This document shows positions 45,002 through 54,935 of a stretch of 64,000 nt of DNA, one piece after another. The stretch spans positions 92,496,051 to 92,560,050 of the forward strand of contig OX123182.2 in assembly GCA_944739405.2 (NCBI GenBank), in the 5' to 3' direction. The notes under the pieces are model-generated. The model ran no database searches and was not told where the DNA came from. It saw only the letters and a program-made list of their open reading frames with translations. Position numbers and translations under genes: made by a program. Position 1 is the stretch's first letter, and each line of letters begins with the position of its first letter. Source of the DNA: Euclidia mi (Eukaryota > Arthropoda > Insecta > Lepidoptera > Erebidae).

Positions 45002-45298
45002 TTATACATCGGGGTAGATTTTCGGCGCATCTCCAGGCCCCGACTGTAGCTGGTGTCGAAACAGCGATCTCCAAATAGCCGTCCGATTTATTTCCTTACT
45101 TATCCATTTGACGTGGCATTTTCGATAAAACTTGTATATGAAGTATAGAAGGCCAAGCAACAGCACCATCAGAACGACGGAAAGTAATATATTGGTGGTG
45201 GACATATGGAACCGAATTTCTTCGTTGGTAGAGGTATTGTCCCCAGCGGCAGCGTTTGGGACGATAACTGTCTCTTCCTTAGATTGCTGTTTTCCCAT
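45002..45298 (-). CDS. Small single-span membrane protein ORF upstream of gag
   Basis: 98 residues from a true ATG (45298), 174 bases inside the 5' LTR. It begins MGKQQSKEE, an N-myristoylation-type start (Gly2, Ser6, Lys7). An N-terminal section with N-glycosylation sequons (NTST) leads to one hydrophobic span (about residues 36-56, NILLSVVLMVLLLGLLYFIY). A basic, Cys-containing segment (KFYRKCHVKW) and a hydrophilic tail follow. Lipidation plus one span plus a basic juxtamembrane patch is the layout of small viral membrane-fusion (FAST-type) proteins. That analogy is structural and unproven. Alternatives are an assembly or membrane-targeting factor, or a chance ORF. It is intact, while Pol of the same element is broken. 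Confidence 0.65.
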   Translation of the reverse strand: MGKQQSKEETVIVPNAAAGDNTSTNEEIRFHMSTTNILLSVVLMVLLLGLLYFIYKFYRKCHVKWISKEINRTAIWRSLFRHQLQSGPGDAPKIYPDV

Positions 45299-45454
45299 TT
45301 TTCAAATTTTCAAGGATATAATGTATAATGTAGTACACGGGTACTGCGCAGTAACAATACAATTGCACTCTCTCCATAGTTATAAATTCTTCGAACTATC
45401 GAGAACTGTGTCCATATACGGGATAGTGTCAAATTCGCGACGCGCAGGCAGACT

Positions 45455-45472
45455 CCGTCGGCAGGGTCGCCA
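45455..45472 (-). other. Primer-binding site, gypsy element 1
   Basis: Directly adjoining the 5' LTR the minus strand reads TGGCGACCCTGCCGACGG. TGGCGACC is the 412/mdg1-type match to the 3' end of tRNA-Arg. Confidence 0.7.
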
Positions 45473-45660
45473 TGTACGGTGTGGAGGTGGAGGTAAATGA
45501 TACGACTGAATGCTCGAATAATACTGTGTCTTTATTCCAATTAATAGATGATATATATATATATATGGTTACAAATAGGGAATATAGAGTACTTAACACA
45601 ATTAGAGATTAACATAGAGTAAGTAACAAAATAATATCTTTTAAACATAAGTACATCACA
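45473..45660 (-). repeat. 5' LTR of gypsy element 1
   Basis: 188 bp, flanked on the outside by GGAC (45661-45664). It holds a (TA)n run about 10 bases longer than that of the other LTR. Confidence 0.92.
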
Positions 45661-45763
45661 GGACTAACTTTCATAAACGTTACAGTGAATATTTCCTTAT
45701 TTTGTTGTTTACGGCTCAAAATACAGTAAATACAGAAACTTCTGTATGAATTATATTAGTTAA

Positions 45764-45956
45764 CTAGAGGATGCCAGCGGCTACGCCCGCACATTTTTTT
45801 TAATTTGCCCGTTTTGTCTGATTCCGTGAGAATATCGGGAGGCCGCTTCTTAGTGCACCCCTACGGTCCCCAAACAACATACATGTCAAATTTCAGCATC
45901 CTGCGCCCAATAGTTTTGACTGTAGCTTGTCTGTCAGTCAGTCAGTAACGCAAGGA
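45764..45956 (-). mobile_element. Short Helitron, inverted copy
   Basis: 193 bp. On minus it starts TCCTTGCGTTACTGACTGAC and ends GCGTAGCCGCTGGCATCCT then CTAG (45764-45767), with A/T insertion flanks. It is nearly the same as 46294-46484 on the other strand. Confidence 0.75.
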
Positions 45957-46293
45957 TTTATTTATTTATTTATTTATAACTTCATACACAGAACATGTAT
46001 AGGCGGACTTAATGCCTGAGGCATTCTCTGCCAGTCTACCTTGGGGTGATGCAGAGATAGAACAAGGCAGGTGCAAATTGAAGTGATGAGAAACAAGACA
46101 ATCCTGAAGTATTATAATATAAATACTTAAAAATAAAAAACATAAATGTCCATACATAAATACTATTTAATATAAACACAAATAGTTATACTAAATACAT
46201 AGAATATACATATTATAAGTACATAAATATATAATATCATAAATACGTATACATAATAATATATATAAATACATATAATCTTAATATATAAAA

Positions 46294-46484
46294 TCCTTGC
46301 GTTACTGACTGACTGACAGACACGCTACAGCCAAAACTATTGGGCGCAGGACGCTGAAATTTAGCATGTGTGTTCCTTGGGGACCGTAGGGGTGCACTAA
46401 GAAGGGATTTCCCGAAATTCCCACGGGATCGGCCAAAACGGGTAAATTTAAAATAATGCAGGCGTAGCTGCTGGCGTCCTCTAG
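46294..46484 (+). mobile_element. Short Helitron inserted in LINE 3' UTR
   Basis: 191 bp. It starts TCCTTGCGTTACTGACTGAC after A and ends GCGTAGCTGCTGGCGTCCT then CTAG before T. There is no coding capacity. Confidence 0.75.
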
Positions 46485-46509
46485 TATATATTAAATATAT
46501 TTAAATAAA

Positions 46510-47633
46510 TTACCTCTCAGATGATTCTGCCAGTTGGTTCAGTAAGAGCTGCCGTACTTTTATTTTAAAAGTGAAGCGACTGGTGGCCATCCTGATTTCC
46601 AGAGGAAGAGCATTCCACAGAAGGATAGATTGGATAGGAAAAGAGGCATGAAGGAAATCGGAGCTGTGTGAAGGGCAGAGAAGGAGTCGATTATTAGAGG
46701 AGCGTAGGGTTTTATCATGAATAGAATATAGGTATCGGAAGTAAGGAGTTAGATAGGTTGGCGGGTTGGGATACATGAGGATGGAATAAAGGGTAGTGAG
46801 AGCACGCAAACTTCGGCGTTGACGAATAGGTAACCAGTTCAAACGTGAGCGATAAGTAGATACGTGATCATACTTACGAAGATTAAAAATACATCGAATG
46901 CAGTTATTGAGAAGACGGTCAAGTTTGTTGAGGAGATCTGCATTCAGGTCGAAATAACACACATCACCATAGTCGATAACAGGGAAAATTAAAGTATGCA
47001 CCAGCATTGTCTTAGTCTTGGTAGGTAGAAAGTTTTTTAGGCGATAGAGAGCACGTAGGGTACCGGTGACTTTTTGGCTAATGTTCGACACCTGTGCACG
47101 CCAGTTGAAAGTGGAGTCGACATGTAAGCCTAGGTCTTTGACAGTCACAGAGTATTCAATAATCGAACCATTATACATTACTGGCGGCAGTGTAGTTGTT
47201 TCAATTTTATTTAGGATTCTTTGACTGCCTACAATAATTGCCTGACATTTAGATGGGTTAACCGTAAGACCAAAGGAATTAGACCAGTTAAATAAATAAT
47301 CTAAGTCTCTGTTAATGCTGTCAATAGCAGAAGGTAGATCTTCTACACTGGCTTGAGCATAAAGCTGCAAGTCATCGGCATACAAATGATAATCGCATTG
47401 AAGATTCTGGGTTAGGAGATTGATAAATATTGAAAATAACAAAGGAGAGAGAATACCGCCTTGTGGCACGCCAGAATCGATTTGACACCAACTTGATGAA
47501 GATTCGTCAACGTGTACAGACTGCTGGCGTCCACGAAGATAAGACGAGAACCATTGCAGTGCCTCAGACGAGACCATAAGGTGGGAAAGGATAGCTAGAA
47601 GGATGTCGTGACTGACGGTATTAAAGGCGATTT
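46510..47633 (-). pseudogene. LINE reverse transcriptase, C-terminal half
   Basis: An open frame of about 370 codons. RT motifs are motif A remnant AFNTVSHD, motif B GVPQGGILSPLLFSIFIN, the catalytic YADD in YHLYADDLQLYAQ (about residues 64-76 from the Met at 47577) and VKDLGLHVDSTFNW. The thumb and C-terminal region ends WNALPLEIRMATSRFTFKIK. It would copy LINE RNA at the target, but motifs upstream of A and the endonuclease are missing through 5' truncation. There is no internal stop, so the insertion is comparatively young. Confidence 0.88.
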
Positions 47634-48473
47634 AATATATACAGATATTTTATTCTAATCGTATCGCTAAGTAAGTATGTATAGGTAGGTGTTGTATATA
47701 GTGCTTATTATAGTTGTTCTTAGATAATCATATATTTTCTTAATTAATACTTGTCAGATGACAAAATGCAATCTCCAAATCGGTTTATGTAACGGATTCG
47801 TTGTCAGTTATACCGCAGGCGATGAGGACACAAAATAATGTTATCTTTAAATCAGTCATCAAACAGTCTAAATTCTAACTTTAAGAAACAGCCACCTCCT
47901 ATATAAAGACAAACTACTTAAACACTTTCGCATCCACCATCGTCCACTTAGCACCCAGAAGTTTAGTCACTCTCACATTAATACAACATCCAACCAAACA
48001 AAATCAGCTAAAATACTAAGGTTACAGAAATGCTTCCATGACAACAACAGCAGAGGTGCGTCCACAGGCTCAATACTTCATATTTGGCGGCGAAAGATTT
48101 TGTCTCTTTCATCTTATCTAGATTAATCTTCAAACGGTCTGCGAACTTGTATCTCAGTTACACGATGAGAATAATACTGATATTTTGTTTTGCTTTGCGA
48201 TGCAGGTACGTATATGTATGATAAAGTTAATAATATATGACTGACTTGATACCGGTAATATTTTTTTATTAGAATGAAGAGTATTACGAAAGTTATCGTA
48301 TGTGAGGAAAACCATCCTTATGACGAATTTATTCCTTAATACAGTTTAAATTATTGCAGTATTACAATTTGCAATTATCATTGTGAATCTGAAAATGTAG
48401 GCCATCTGCATTTCTAACGTCTGCATTTACATGCCAACATTCAAACATTTATCATAAGTCCAAATCCCTGCTA
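47634..48473. other. No gene seen
   Basis: AT-rich sequence without a supported feature. Confidence 0.4.
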
Positions 48474-48665
48474 ATATTATAAATTCGAAAGTGTGTATCG
48501 ACCTATCCGTAGAATAGAGTTCTATGTGACCATAAACCAAAATCGCGTTTAATAGCTAAATGGGATAAGGAATGCAAACTCTACAAAAATGTGTTTTTAG
48601 AATTTTCGTATCCTATTTACTTTCGGAGATATAGAATCGAATAACGTTTCATCTGATATTTGTTC
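48474..48665 (+). mobile_element. Helitron 5' end fragment
   Basis: TCCCTGCTAATATTATAAAT then TCGAAAGTGTGTATCGACC is the typical start of moth Helitrons (TCC.TACTAATATTATAAA.GCGAAAGT). No CTAG end was found before the putative exon. Confidence 0.55.
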
Positions 48666-48895
48666 CGCGCAACAACGCACGACGTATACAAGGGACGGGG
48701 CACGGGGAGTACGGGTGGCGCGAGCGCCGCGATCGATCATTAGTCCGGCCGATGTTCATTGGAAGTAGAAGAAAATTGGGGCGTTTTCGTGTTTTATGCT
48801 TAATTTACATGACATTTAAGAAAATTCAATATATTCAGTATTTTAAATATAAAAGGATACTTTTAAAGATATCAGGATAGCGCAAAATACTAAAT

Positions 48896-48983
48896 ATGAT
48901 TCAAGTAGATCCAGAAGAGCCTGATCTCAGTTCAGCGTTTTCAAACTTACTTACCGCGTTTGCAAATCAAGATTTCAATTCTG
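48896..48983 (+). CDS. Candidate first coding exon of a host gene
   Basis: The ATG at 48896 (context AAATATGAT) opens 29 codons beginning MIQVDPEEPDLSSAFSNLL and rich in acidic and polar residues. They are followed immediately by a strong 5' splice site, TTCTG|GTAAGTG, at 48983/48984. This leaves one base of the next codon (phase 1). A CpG-rich patch 200 bases upstream (48680-48750, CGGGTGGCGCGAGCGCCGCG) could belong to a promoter/5' UTR. I do not recognise the protein. The ORF is too short for domain assignment. Confidence 0.45.
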
Positions 48984-49462
48984 GTAAGTGACGATGTTTT
49001 ACAAGTACTACTTTACTAATATACAATTTTAAGATCCTAAATTAACACAGATTATTGTATTTATTACTTTTTAACTCAGTTCATAGTTAATAGCGATCGA
49101 TGATTATTTAGAATGTTTTTCGATGGAGTTGTTTAGAAAAGCAACTCTGGCGCAAAAAGACGATTAGCGTAATTAGTATTCACAGAGTAATCGATTTTTA
49201 TGCAATATTGAGCAACAAAAAGTAGAGGCTTTATGGAATATTAAGACGTTTTATTACGAACATTATTGAAGTATTAAGCGTCTGAGGTTAAAAAAGGACG
49301 GTTTTTGCCGGAGTTTGTGAAACAATTTGTGGGTTCAATGTTAAGATGAGACGTTCAAGTGAAAAATCTTTAATTTTTTATTAGAAATAAGTTAAAATTA
49401 TTGCAAAATTTATTGTTTCAAAGAACGCCTTAAAATAGTTTGTTATTATATTTTAGTTACGA

Positions 49463-49840
49463 TAGGCAGCGATAGCCGAATGGATATATATACCAACAGA
49501 CTGCCATGCAGAGGGTATCGGGTTCGAATCCACGGCGCGCACCAATGACTTTTCGGAGTTATGTGCGTATTGAATTGTTAATTATCGCTTGTCCCGTGCC
49601 TCGGAGAGCACGTTAAGCCGTCGGTCCCGGTTGTCATGAAGATCTTTGACAGTCGTTACAGGGCATCAGTACCTTCTAAATAAATTGACACTAGTCTAAA
49701 CCATGGAATATCGCTATCCCTTCGGGTTGCGGAGGTCAGACAGGCAGTCGCTCTGTGGAAAAGCTAATATTCAGCCAAATCCGGCTAGACTAGTAAGCGG
49801 ACCCCAGATTGAAACTGGGATAACGCTAAGAGAAAGAAAG
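49463..49840 (+). repeat. Long tRNA-derived SINE (family 2), copy 2
   Basis: 378 bp with a perfect 18-bp target duplication (49445-49462 and 49841-49858, ATTATATTTTAGTTACGA). The tRNA-like head has box A-like GATAGCCGAATGG and box B GGTTCGAATCC (about 49520). The 3' end is GCTAAGAGAAAGAAAG. This is the best preserved copy. Confidence 0.95.
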
Positions 49841-50209
49841 ATTATATTTTAGTTACGAATGGAGGATAAACTGGCTTGAATCGTCTTTGACTCCTGGTAC
49901 ATAGGAACCAGTCGTGAATTTGATATATGGGAAGAAATTCTATACAAACATGACGGGACAAAGAAAAGAAAGGATCTGTAATAGCTCAATACCGAATATC
50001 ATGTTCGTTAGTCTACCGCAGTTGTCTACAGTTATCGAACTAGTTTATTTTTTTTTGGAAATCCATTAAGTTTTGCAAATTCATCGTTAATACAGCTCAA
50101 ACGGTTAGAAGTGTAACCACAGGTCTAATCCAGTTAGTTTCAGTACTAACTCCAATGCTGTTTCCTACTAATAAATAATAATAAATCCTAATAACACCAC
50201 CATCGTCTC

Positions 50210-50370
50210 ATAAAACTGCTAACATCATTCCTGTCCATCCAAAGGTTGCCTGGAAGAGATCGCACTTAGCGATAAGGCCGCCGATTGTACATTACTCGTA
50301 GTTTTTAAGCCTAATGTATTGTAAATATTTCTTTTGGTGTGCAATAAAGTATAATCTAATCTAATAAAAA
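50210..50370 (+). mobile_element. LINE 3' end (BMC1/Jockey-type)
   Basis: CATCATTCCTGTCCATCCAA, then GGTTGCCTGGAAGAGATCGC, TTAGCGATAAGGCCGCC and a terminal AATAAAGTATAATCTAATCT. This 3' UTR is very common in moth genomes. No coding part is present. Confidence 0.65.
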
Positions 50371-50775
50371 TACTCTACCACATGCACACGACATCATCTA
50401 GTTCCAAAATAACCAGAATTTGTATTATGGTTACAAGTAAATGGATAAATTTACTCATTTTTGTAAAAACGTACATGTTTATTCGACATGCGATATTATA
50501 TTACGCCCTGATAATAAAAAACTAAGTCATACTTTTAAGTAGTCTGCCATTTACTACAAGCTCCCAGCGACAAGCACTGCGAGAAAATTGAAGTATGCCA
50601 AACTATATACATTTACATACTTGCTGTTTTAACTCATTTTGAGTTACATATATTAATAAGTTGTTCATAGACTGCATGGATGAGAAATGTATGCATGGAT
50701 GAGACAGGATAAAAATTTAATTTTAATGAAGGGCAGGCGGAGCCGGCTTGACAGGCACATGATCACAGCGGCAAT

Positions 50776-51708
50776 ATGACAGCGGCTTTTAAAAACACAG
50801 TACCCCAGGAGGGTACCAGCGCTTTGCACGCTGGGAAATCCCTCCTTGAGCACTACCGCTCAGGCCGCCCTGCTTATTCTGGGATGGACAAAAATCCGCT
50901 CGCAAGAGGCAAAGGCAAATTAACTGCAGCCACCCCGCCATCTGCCATCCGTGTGCATTTCTGCAATGTCCCTCACATTTTTGGTTACATTCGAACCTTA
51001 ACTCGGTCCACTACCATCTTGAGGCCGAAAAGCCTGCTTTGCTCTTTTTGACGGAGACCCAGATATCGTCCCCACTGGACACGTCGTATTTGCAGTACCC
51101 TGGCTACAAGCTGGAGCACAAGTTTGTGCCACGCGCTGGTGTATGCGTGTTCAACTGTTCGTTAGGGATGATGTCTGCGTCCGCTGCCTCGGCAATCTTG
51201 AAGATAGATCGATTGCGACGACCACCCTCGCGTTGACGCCTGTCTTTACAGGTCTCACAGTGGTGATGCCGAAACTGACCGATTCATGGAGCATCTCGAA
51301 TTGTCGACAGACCGCGTTATGCAAAAGCTTCCATCCGCTGAAATTGTCGTAATGGGCGATTTTAATGCTCACCACGTCGAATGGCTTCGTTTCCAAAGGA
51401 CTGACCATGCGGGTAGAGCTGTGCACGCCTTCGCTTTGGCCTATGGTCTCACACAGGTGATCCCTTCGCCAACGCGAATTCCTGATGTTGACGAGCCTTC
51501 ACTGTTGGACTTGCTGCTGACTTCCCATCCGGACAGATACCAGGTAACTGTCGATGCCCCTCTGGGCTCGTCGGATCATTGTCTGATCCGGTGCAAGTTG
51601 CCCCTAACATGGCATAATAACCTCCGCCCTGCGGGTTTCCGCCGGGTGTGGCATTTTAAGTCAGCAGACTGGGATGGGTTGAGGACCTTCTTTTCTTCCT
51701 ATCCATAG
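50776..51708 (+). pseudogene. APE-type endonuclease part of the LINE
   Basis: The nuclease nicks target DNA. Motifs are spread over three frames: LLFLTETQISSP (catalytic Glu, about 51035), YPGYKLEHKFVPRAGVCVF (about 51098), then after frameshifts VVMGDFNAHHVEW (about 51345), DEPSLLDLLLTSHPD and GSSDHCLI (catalytic His, about 51570). At least two indels (near 51040 and 51150-51290) break it. The N-terminal portion (KNPLARGKGKLTAATPPSA) is the usual beginning of ORF2 in this family. Confidence 0.85.
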
Positions 51709-51800
51709 AGGCGAGTTTGCTTTGTGCTTGAGGATCCTTCCGCTATCGCTGACTCTGTTATTGACGTGCTGCTGCAAACTTTTCATCCCAAATTCTGTAG

Positions 51801-52481
51801 TACCAAGTTCACGTCGGTGGCAAGTTTTCTGACCTCAAGCAAGAAAAGTACCAGGCCTGGGCCAATGCGGTTTCGGCCAAGGACCCGAAAGTGAAGCTCT
51901 ACAAGAAAGAGTACAACTACGCCTCCAGATCCTTCAAAAGAGCTGTCGCCAAAGCGAAAGCGGAACATATTAGCAGAATTGGCGAGAGACAAGCTCGAAT
52001 GCCCTCGGGTACACGAGCTTTTTGGTCTTTTGCTAAAGCTGCTGAAGGTAACTTCTGTCGGCCTTCCTTTCCACCTCTGCGCAGGGAAGACAAATCGTTG
52101 GCCTATGATGTAAAAGACAAAGCCGATCTTTTAGGGTGTCTTTTTGCCTCTAACTCGACTTTAGACGACGGAGGTAAATTACCGCCGACCACCCGCGGTT
52201 TGAAGGCTCTATGTCAGACGTTCAGTTTCATGGACGTTCAGAAGTCGAGTGGGCCAGATGGTGTTCCTCCCATCGTGCTCAAAGTTTGCGCTCCTGAGCT
52301 GGCTCCGGTCTTGACGCGTCTTTTCCGGCACTCGTATTTGACTGGCATTGTCCCGTCGTCATGGAAGACTGCTACAGTGCACCCGATTCCCAAAAAGGGC
52401 GATCGCTCTGATCCAAACAACTTCAGGCCTATAGCTATCACCTCTTTGTTCTCCAAGATAATGGAATCCATTATTAACTAG
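51801..52481 (+). pseudogene. LINE linker and RT fingers
   Basis: The frame starts after a TAG at 51798-51800. The linker is basic (KKEYNYASRSFKRAVAKAKA). RT block 1 is SSGPDGVPPIVLK (about 52248) and block 2 VHPIPKKGDRSDPNNFRPIA (about 52378). It ends at an in-frame TAG (52479-52481) just after SLFSKIMESIIN. Confidence 0.85.
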
Positions 52482-53759
52482 CAGTTTCTGCGATATCTAG
52501 AGGAGCACCAGTTGATCAACGACCGCCAGTACGGCTTTCGCCGCGGCAGGTCAACTGGTGATCTTTTAGTGTACCTGACACATAGATGGGTGGAGGCAAT
52601 TGAGAACAAGGGGGAGGCCGTAGCGGTCAGTTTGGACATGGCGAAAGCCTTTGACAGGGTCTGGCACAAGGCGCTTTTGTCGAAACTTTCTTCCTATGGG
52701 CTGCCTGAGACTTTATGCAAATGGGTATCCAGCTTTCTTTCAGAGCGTAGTATTAAAGTCGTAGTTGACGGTTCATGCTCTGACCCTAGGCCCGTGAATG
52801 CTGGTGTCCCTCAGGGCTGTGTACTATCGCCAACACTGTTTCTTCTGCATATCAATGATATGATACAAACCAGTGACATACATTGCTATGCAGATGATAG
52901 CACCGTAGACGCACTTTACCCCGGTAGTGCTAAAATGTCTCAGGAACAAGTCATAGAGTGTCGGAACAAACTTGTGTCTTTAACGGAAACCATACTCGAC
53001 CTGGTCTCCGATTGGGGTCATCGTAATCTGGTCACTTTTAACCCCAAAAAGACACAGGTTTGCGCGTTTACCGCAAAAAAGACCCCCTTTGTCGAATCTC
53101 CAATATTTCAGGGCACTTCCCTTGATATTAGGCCGGTCATAGGGATTCTCGGAGTCGAGATAACGCGAGACGTCCAATTTCACGGTCATCTTGAGGATAA
53201 AGCTAAACTAACCTCCAAAAAAGCAACAAGATGCTTCACATTGGTGCAGCGTCTCTTGCTTTACAAAGCTCAAGTTAGGCCCCACATGGAGTACTGCTGC
53301 CATCTTTGGGCCGGGGCACCACAATACCAACTGCTTCCATTTGACCGCGTCCAACGTCGAGCGGCTCGAGTCATCGATGACGCGGTCCTTACAAACCGGC
53401 TCAACCATCTTGACCTGCGTAGAGATGTTGCGTCTCTCTGCGTTCTTTATCGTATATATCATGGGGAGTGTTCTGAGGAGTTGTTTGGTCTGATACCCGC
53501 TGCAGAATTTCACCACAGTACAACTCGCCACAAATTAAAATTCCACCCTCACCACCTTGACGAGTGGCGTTCTTCTACCGTACGATTTACACGCCATTTC
53601 CTGCCTCGTATGGCCAAACTGTGGAACCAGCTACCTGCAGCGGTATTTCCAAACCAGTTCGACATTGGAATCTTCAAGAAGCGAGCATATTCCATTTTAA
53701 AAGGTAAGCAACGCACTTGTGATCCTTCGGGCATTGCAGGTGTCTATGGGCGACGGTGA
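52482..53759 (+). pseudogene. LINE RT palm, thumb and C-terminus
   Basis: Same frame as the preceding part after the TAG. Motifs: INDRQYGFRRGRSTGD, motif A VAVSLDMAKAFDRVWH, motif B AGVPQGCVLSPTLFLLHIN, catalytic YADD (IHCYADDSTVDA, about 52880), TFNPKKTQVCAF, LGVEITRDVQFH, then the cysteine/histidine-rich end YCCHLWAGAPQ, VLYRIYHGECSEE, RMAKLWNQLPAAVFP and GIAGVYGRR. This 415-codon part has no stop, so the RT core is intact although the ORF as a whole is not. Confidence 0.9.
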
Positions 53760-54148
53760 TTACTTACCATCAGGTGACCCGCTTGTTCGTTTGCCTTCCT
53801 ATTCTATAAAAAAAAATCGTTTTAAATGATGCAATGAACGGTGTGCTTAGTAAAATATAAAGACCTAATGGACATGTGCTGCTCACAAGTTATTCAGTTA
53901 GAGTAAGTACTTAAATGTGTCATTATAATGGTCTTAACGTTACCAGGGTTGCAGCCACGACTTTTTGTCTTAGAACCCAGGCTCTGCTTAGTAGTCTTAT
54001 AATATTTGACGGGATAGCCTAGTTATGTACTGATATGAGTATTCGATTTTCAATTTTGTTAATGTTTAGTTTTATTTAACAATTATTTTGTATATATTGT
54101 GCTCCCATGTCTAAGTAAAAACGATGTAAGATTGATTTTATTCTTATA

Positions 54149-54500
54149 CGGGGTGTAAAAAGACCCTTAATGAAAATTTAAATGCCATTTCATCATTACG
54201 AACATTCTTTACTTCGGCACTATAGTTGAGAAATTTCTTCTTCAGGAGATATTGAGGCTCAAAGTTACCTTTCTTTTTATGCATTTTACGCGCCAATTTG
54301 TTCTATATAATATATGTCCTATGCATCCTTGGATATTTAAGTATCTCGAGAATTGCCCGCGCGTACTTTACATAGCGGCTTATAAAATGTGTCTAGTAAA
54401 AAATCGTTTCCCAGGTATTACTTTGCTAAGTAACACTTAGCATGATGACATGTGCAGAATAAGTAGACTTCGGCTTGGTGATGGGTCTTATTACACCGTG
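54149..54500. mobile_element. TA-flanked MITE, copy 1
   Basis: 352 bp with 18-bp terminal inverted repeats (CGGGGTGTAAAAAGACCC and its counterpart GGGTCTTATTACACCGTG) and TA on both sides (54147-54148, 54501-54502). Shares CAGGAGATATTGAGGCTCAA and GTAGACTTCGGCTTGGTGAT with copy 2 at 57120. Probably a Tc1/mariner-type MITE; no transposase. Confidence 0.85.
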
Positions 54501-54544
54501 TATAATATTATAAAGAAGAAGATATTCAGTTAAGATCGCAGGAA

Positions 54545-54650
54545 GCGTTGGAATTCAGGCGGGTCATGATTGGAGTTGTGTGGAAAGCCTTTGGGAGGCC
54601 AAGTCCAGCAGTGGATGTCTTTAGATTTAGGTGATGATAAAGATCATGTA
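54545..54650 (+). mobile_element. LINE tail fragment
   Basis: GTGTGGAAAGCCTTTGGGAG, then GCCAAGTCCAGCAGTGGATG and GGTGATGATAAAGA match the RTE-like 3' ends at 6420 and 62520. Confidence 0.55.
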
Positions 54651-54889
54651 AAGATGAGTCATAAATTTATTTTATATTAAATTATGCGACAATGTTTATA
54701 GATATATATTGGACATGTATTAGTCATGTTGGCTTTGACATTTGATGGTATGCAAGGTGAAGTTATTATGTACCTTTCGGTAGATAATATCATAGATACT
54801 GACCGAGTTACTTTGTACGTTATGGAGTTTCTGAAGTCTTTAGAATAATCAGGTGTGCCTTCACACAACTTGAGACTGAAAGTAGATTT

Positions 54890-54935
54890 GTATTACCCCG
54901 AATTTACCGCGCGCGAAGCGACGGGCAAAAGCTAG
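54890..54935 (+). mobile_element. Helitron 3' end
   Basis: CCGCGCGCGAAGCGACGGGC, AAAAG and CTAG (54932-54935) followed by T is the terminal hairpin and CTAG of moth Helitrons. The matching 5' end was not identified in the ~300 bases upstream. Confidence 0.6.

Larger units (their letters stand above)
31712..45660 (-). mobile_element. Ty3/gypsy element 1 (412/mdg1-like), interrupted
   Basis: Two LTRs of 178 and 188 bp (31712-31889 and 45473-45660) begin TGTACGGTG and end CATCACA. They are flanked by the 4-bp duplication GGAC (31708-31711, 45661-45664). On minus the order is 5' LTR, primer-binding site, small membrane ORF, gag, protease/RT, RNase H, integrase, 3' LTR; no envelope gene. It contains gypsy element 2 and a Penelope-like fragment. 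The LTRs differ mainly by a TA microsatellite and a few bases, so insertion is fairly recent. Confidence 0.93.
45957..47633 (-). mobile_element. CR1/Jockey-group LINE, 5'-truncated
   Basis: It begins within RT motif A (AFNTVSHDILLAILSH, about 47630) and runs through a complete RT C-terminal half. The ~0.55-kb 3' UTR ends in (AAATA)n, seen on plus as TTTATTTATTTA at 45957-45980. A Helitron is inserted in the 3' UTR and another abuts the tail. Confidence 0.82.
50740..53815 (+). mobile_element. CR1/Jockey-type LINE, nearly full ORF2, decayed
   Basis: The order is an APE-type endonuclease (50890-51710), RT (51830-53200) and a C-terminal region. The 3' end at 53755-53815 reads GGTGACCCGCTTGTTCG, TTTGCC, TTCTATAAAAAAAAA, an end I know from moth LINEs. 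No convincing duplication; TTTTAATGA on the left and TTTTAAATGA on the right is only suggestive. Several stops and frameshifts. Confidence 0.88.
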
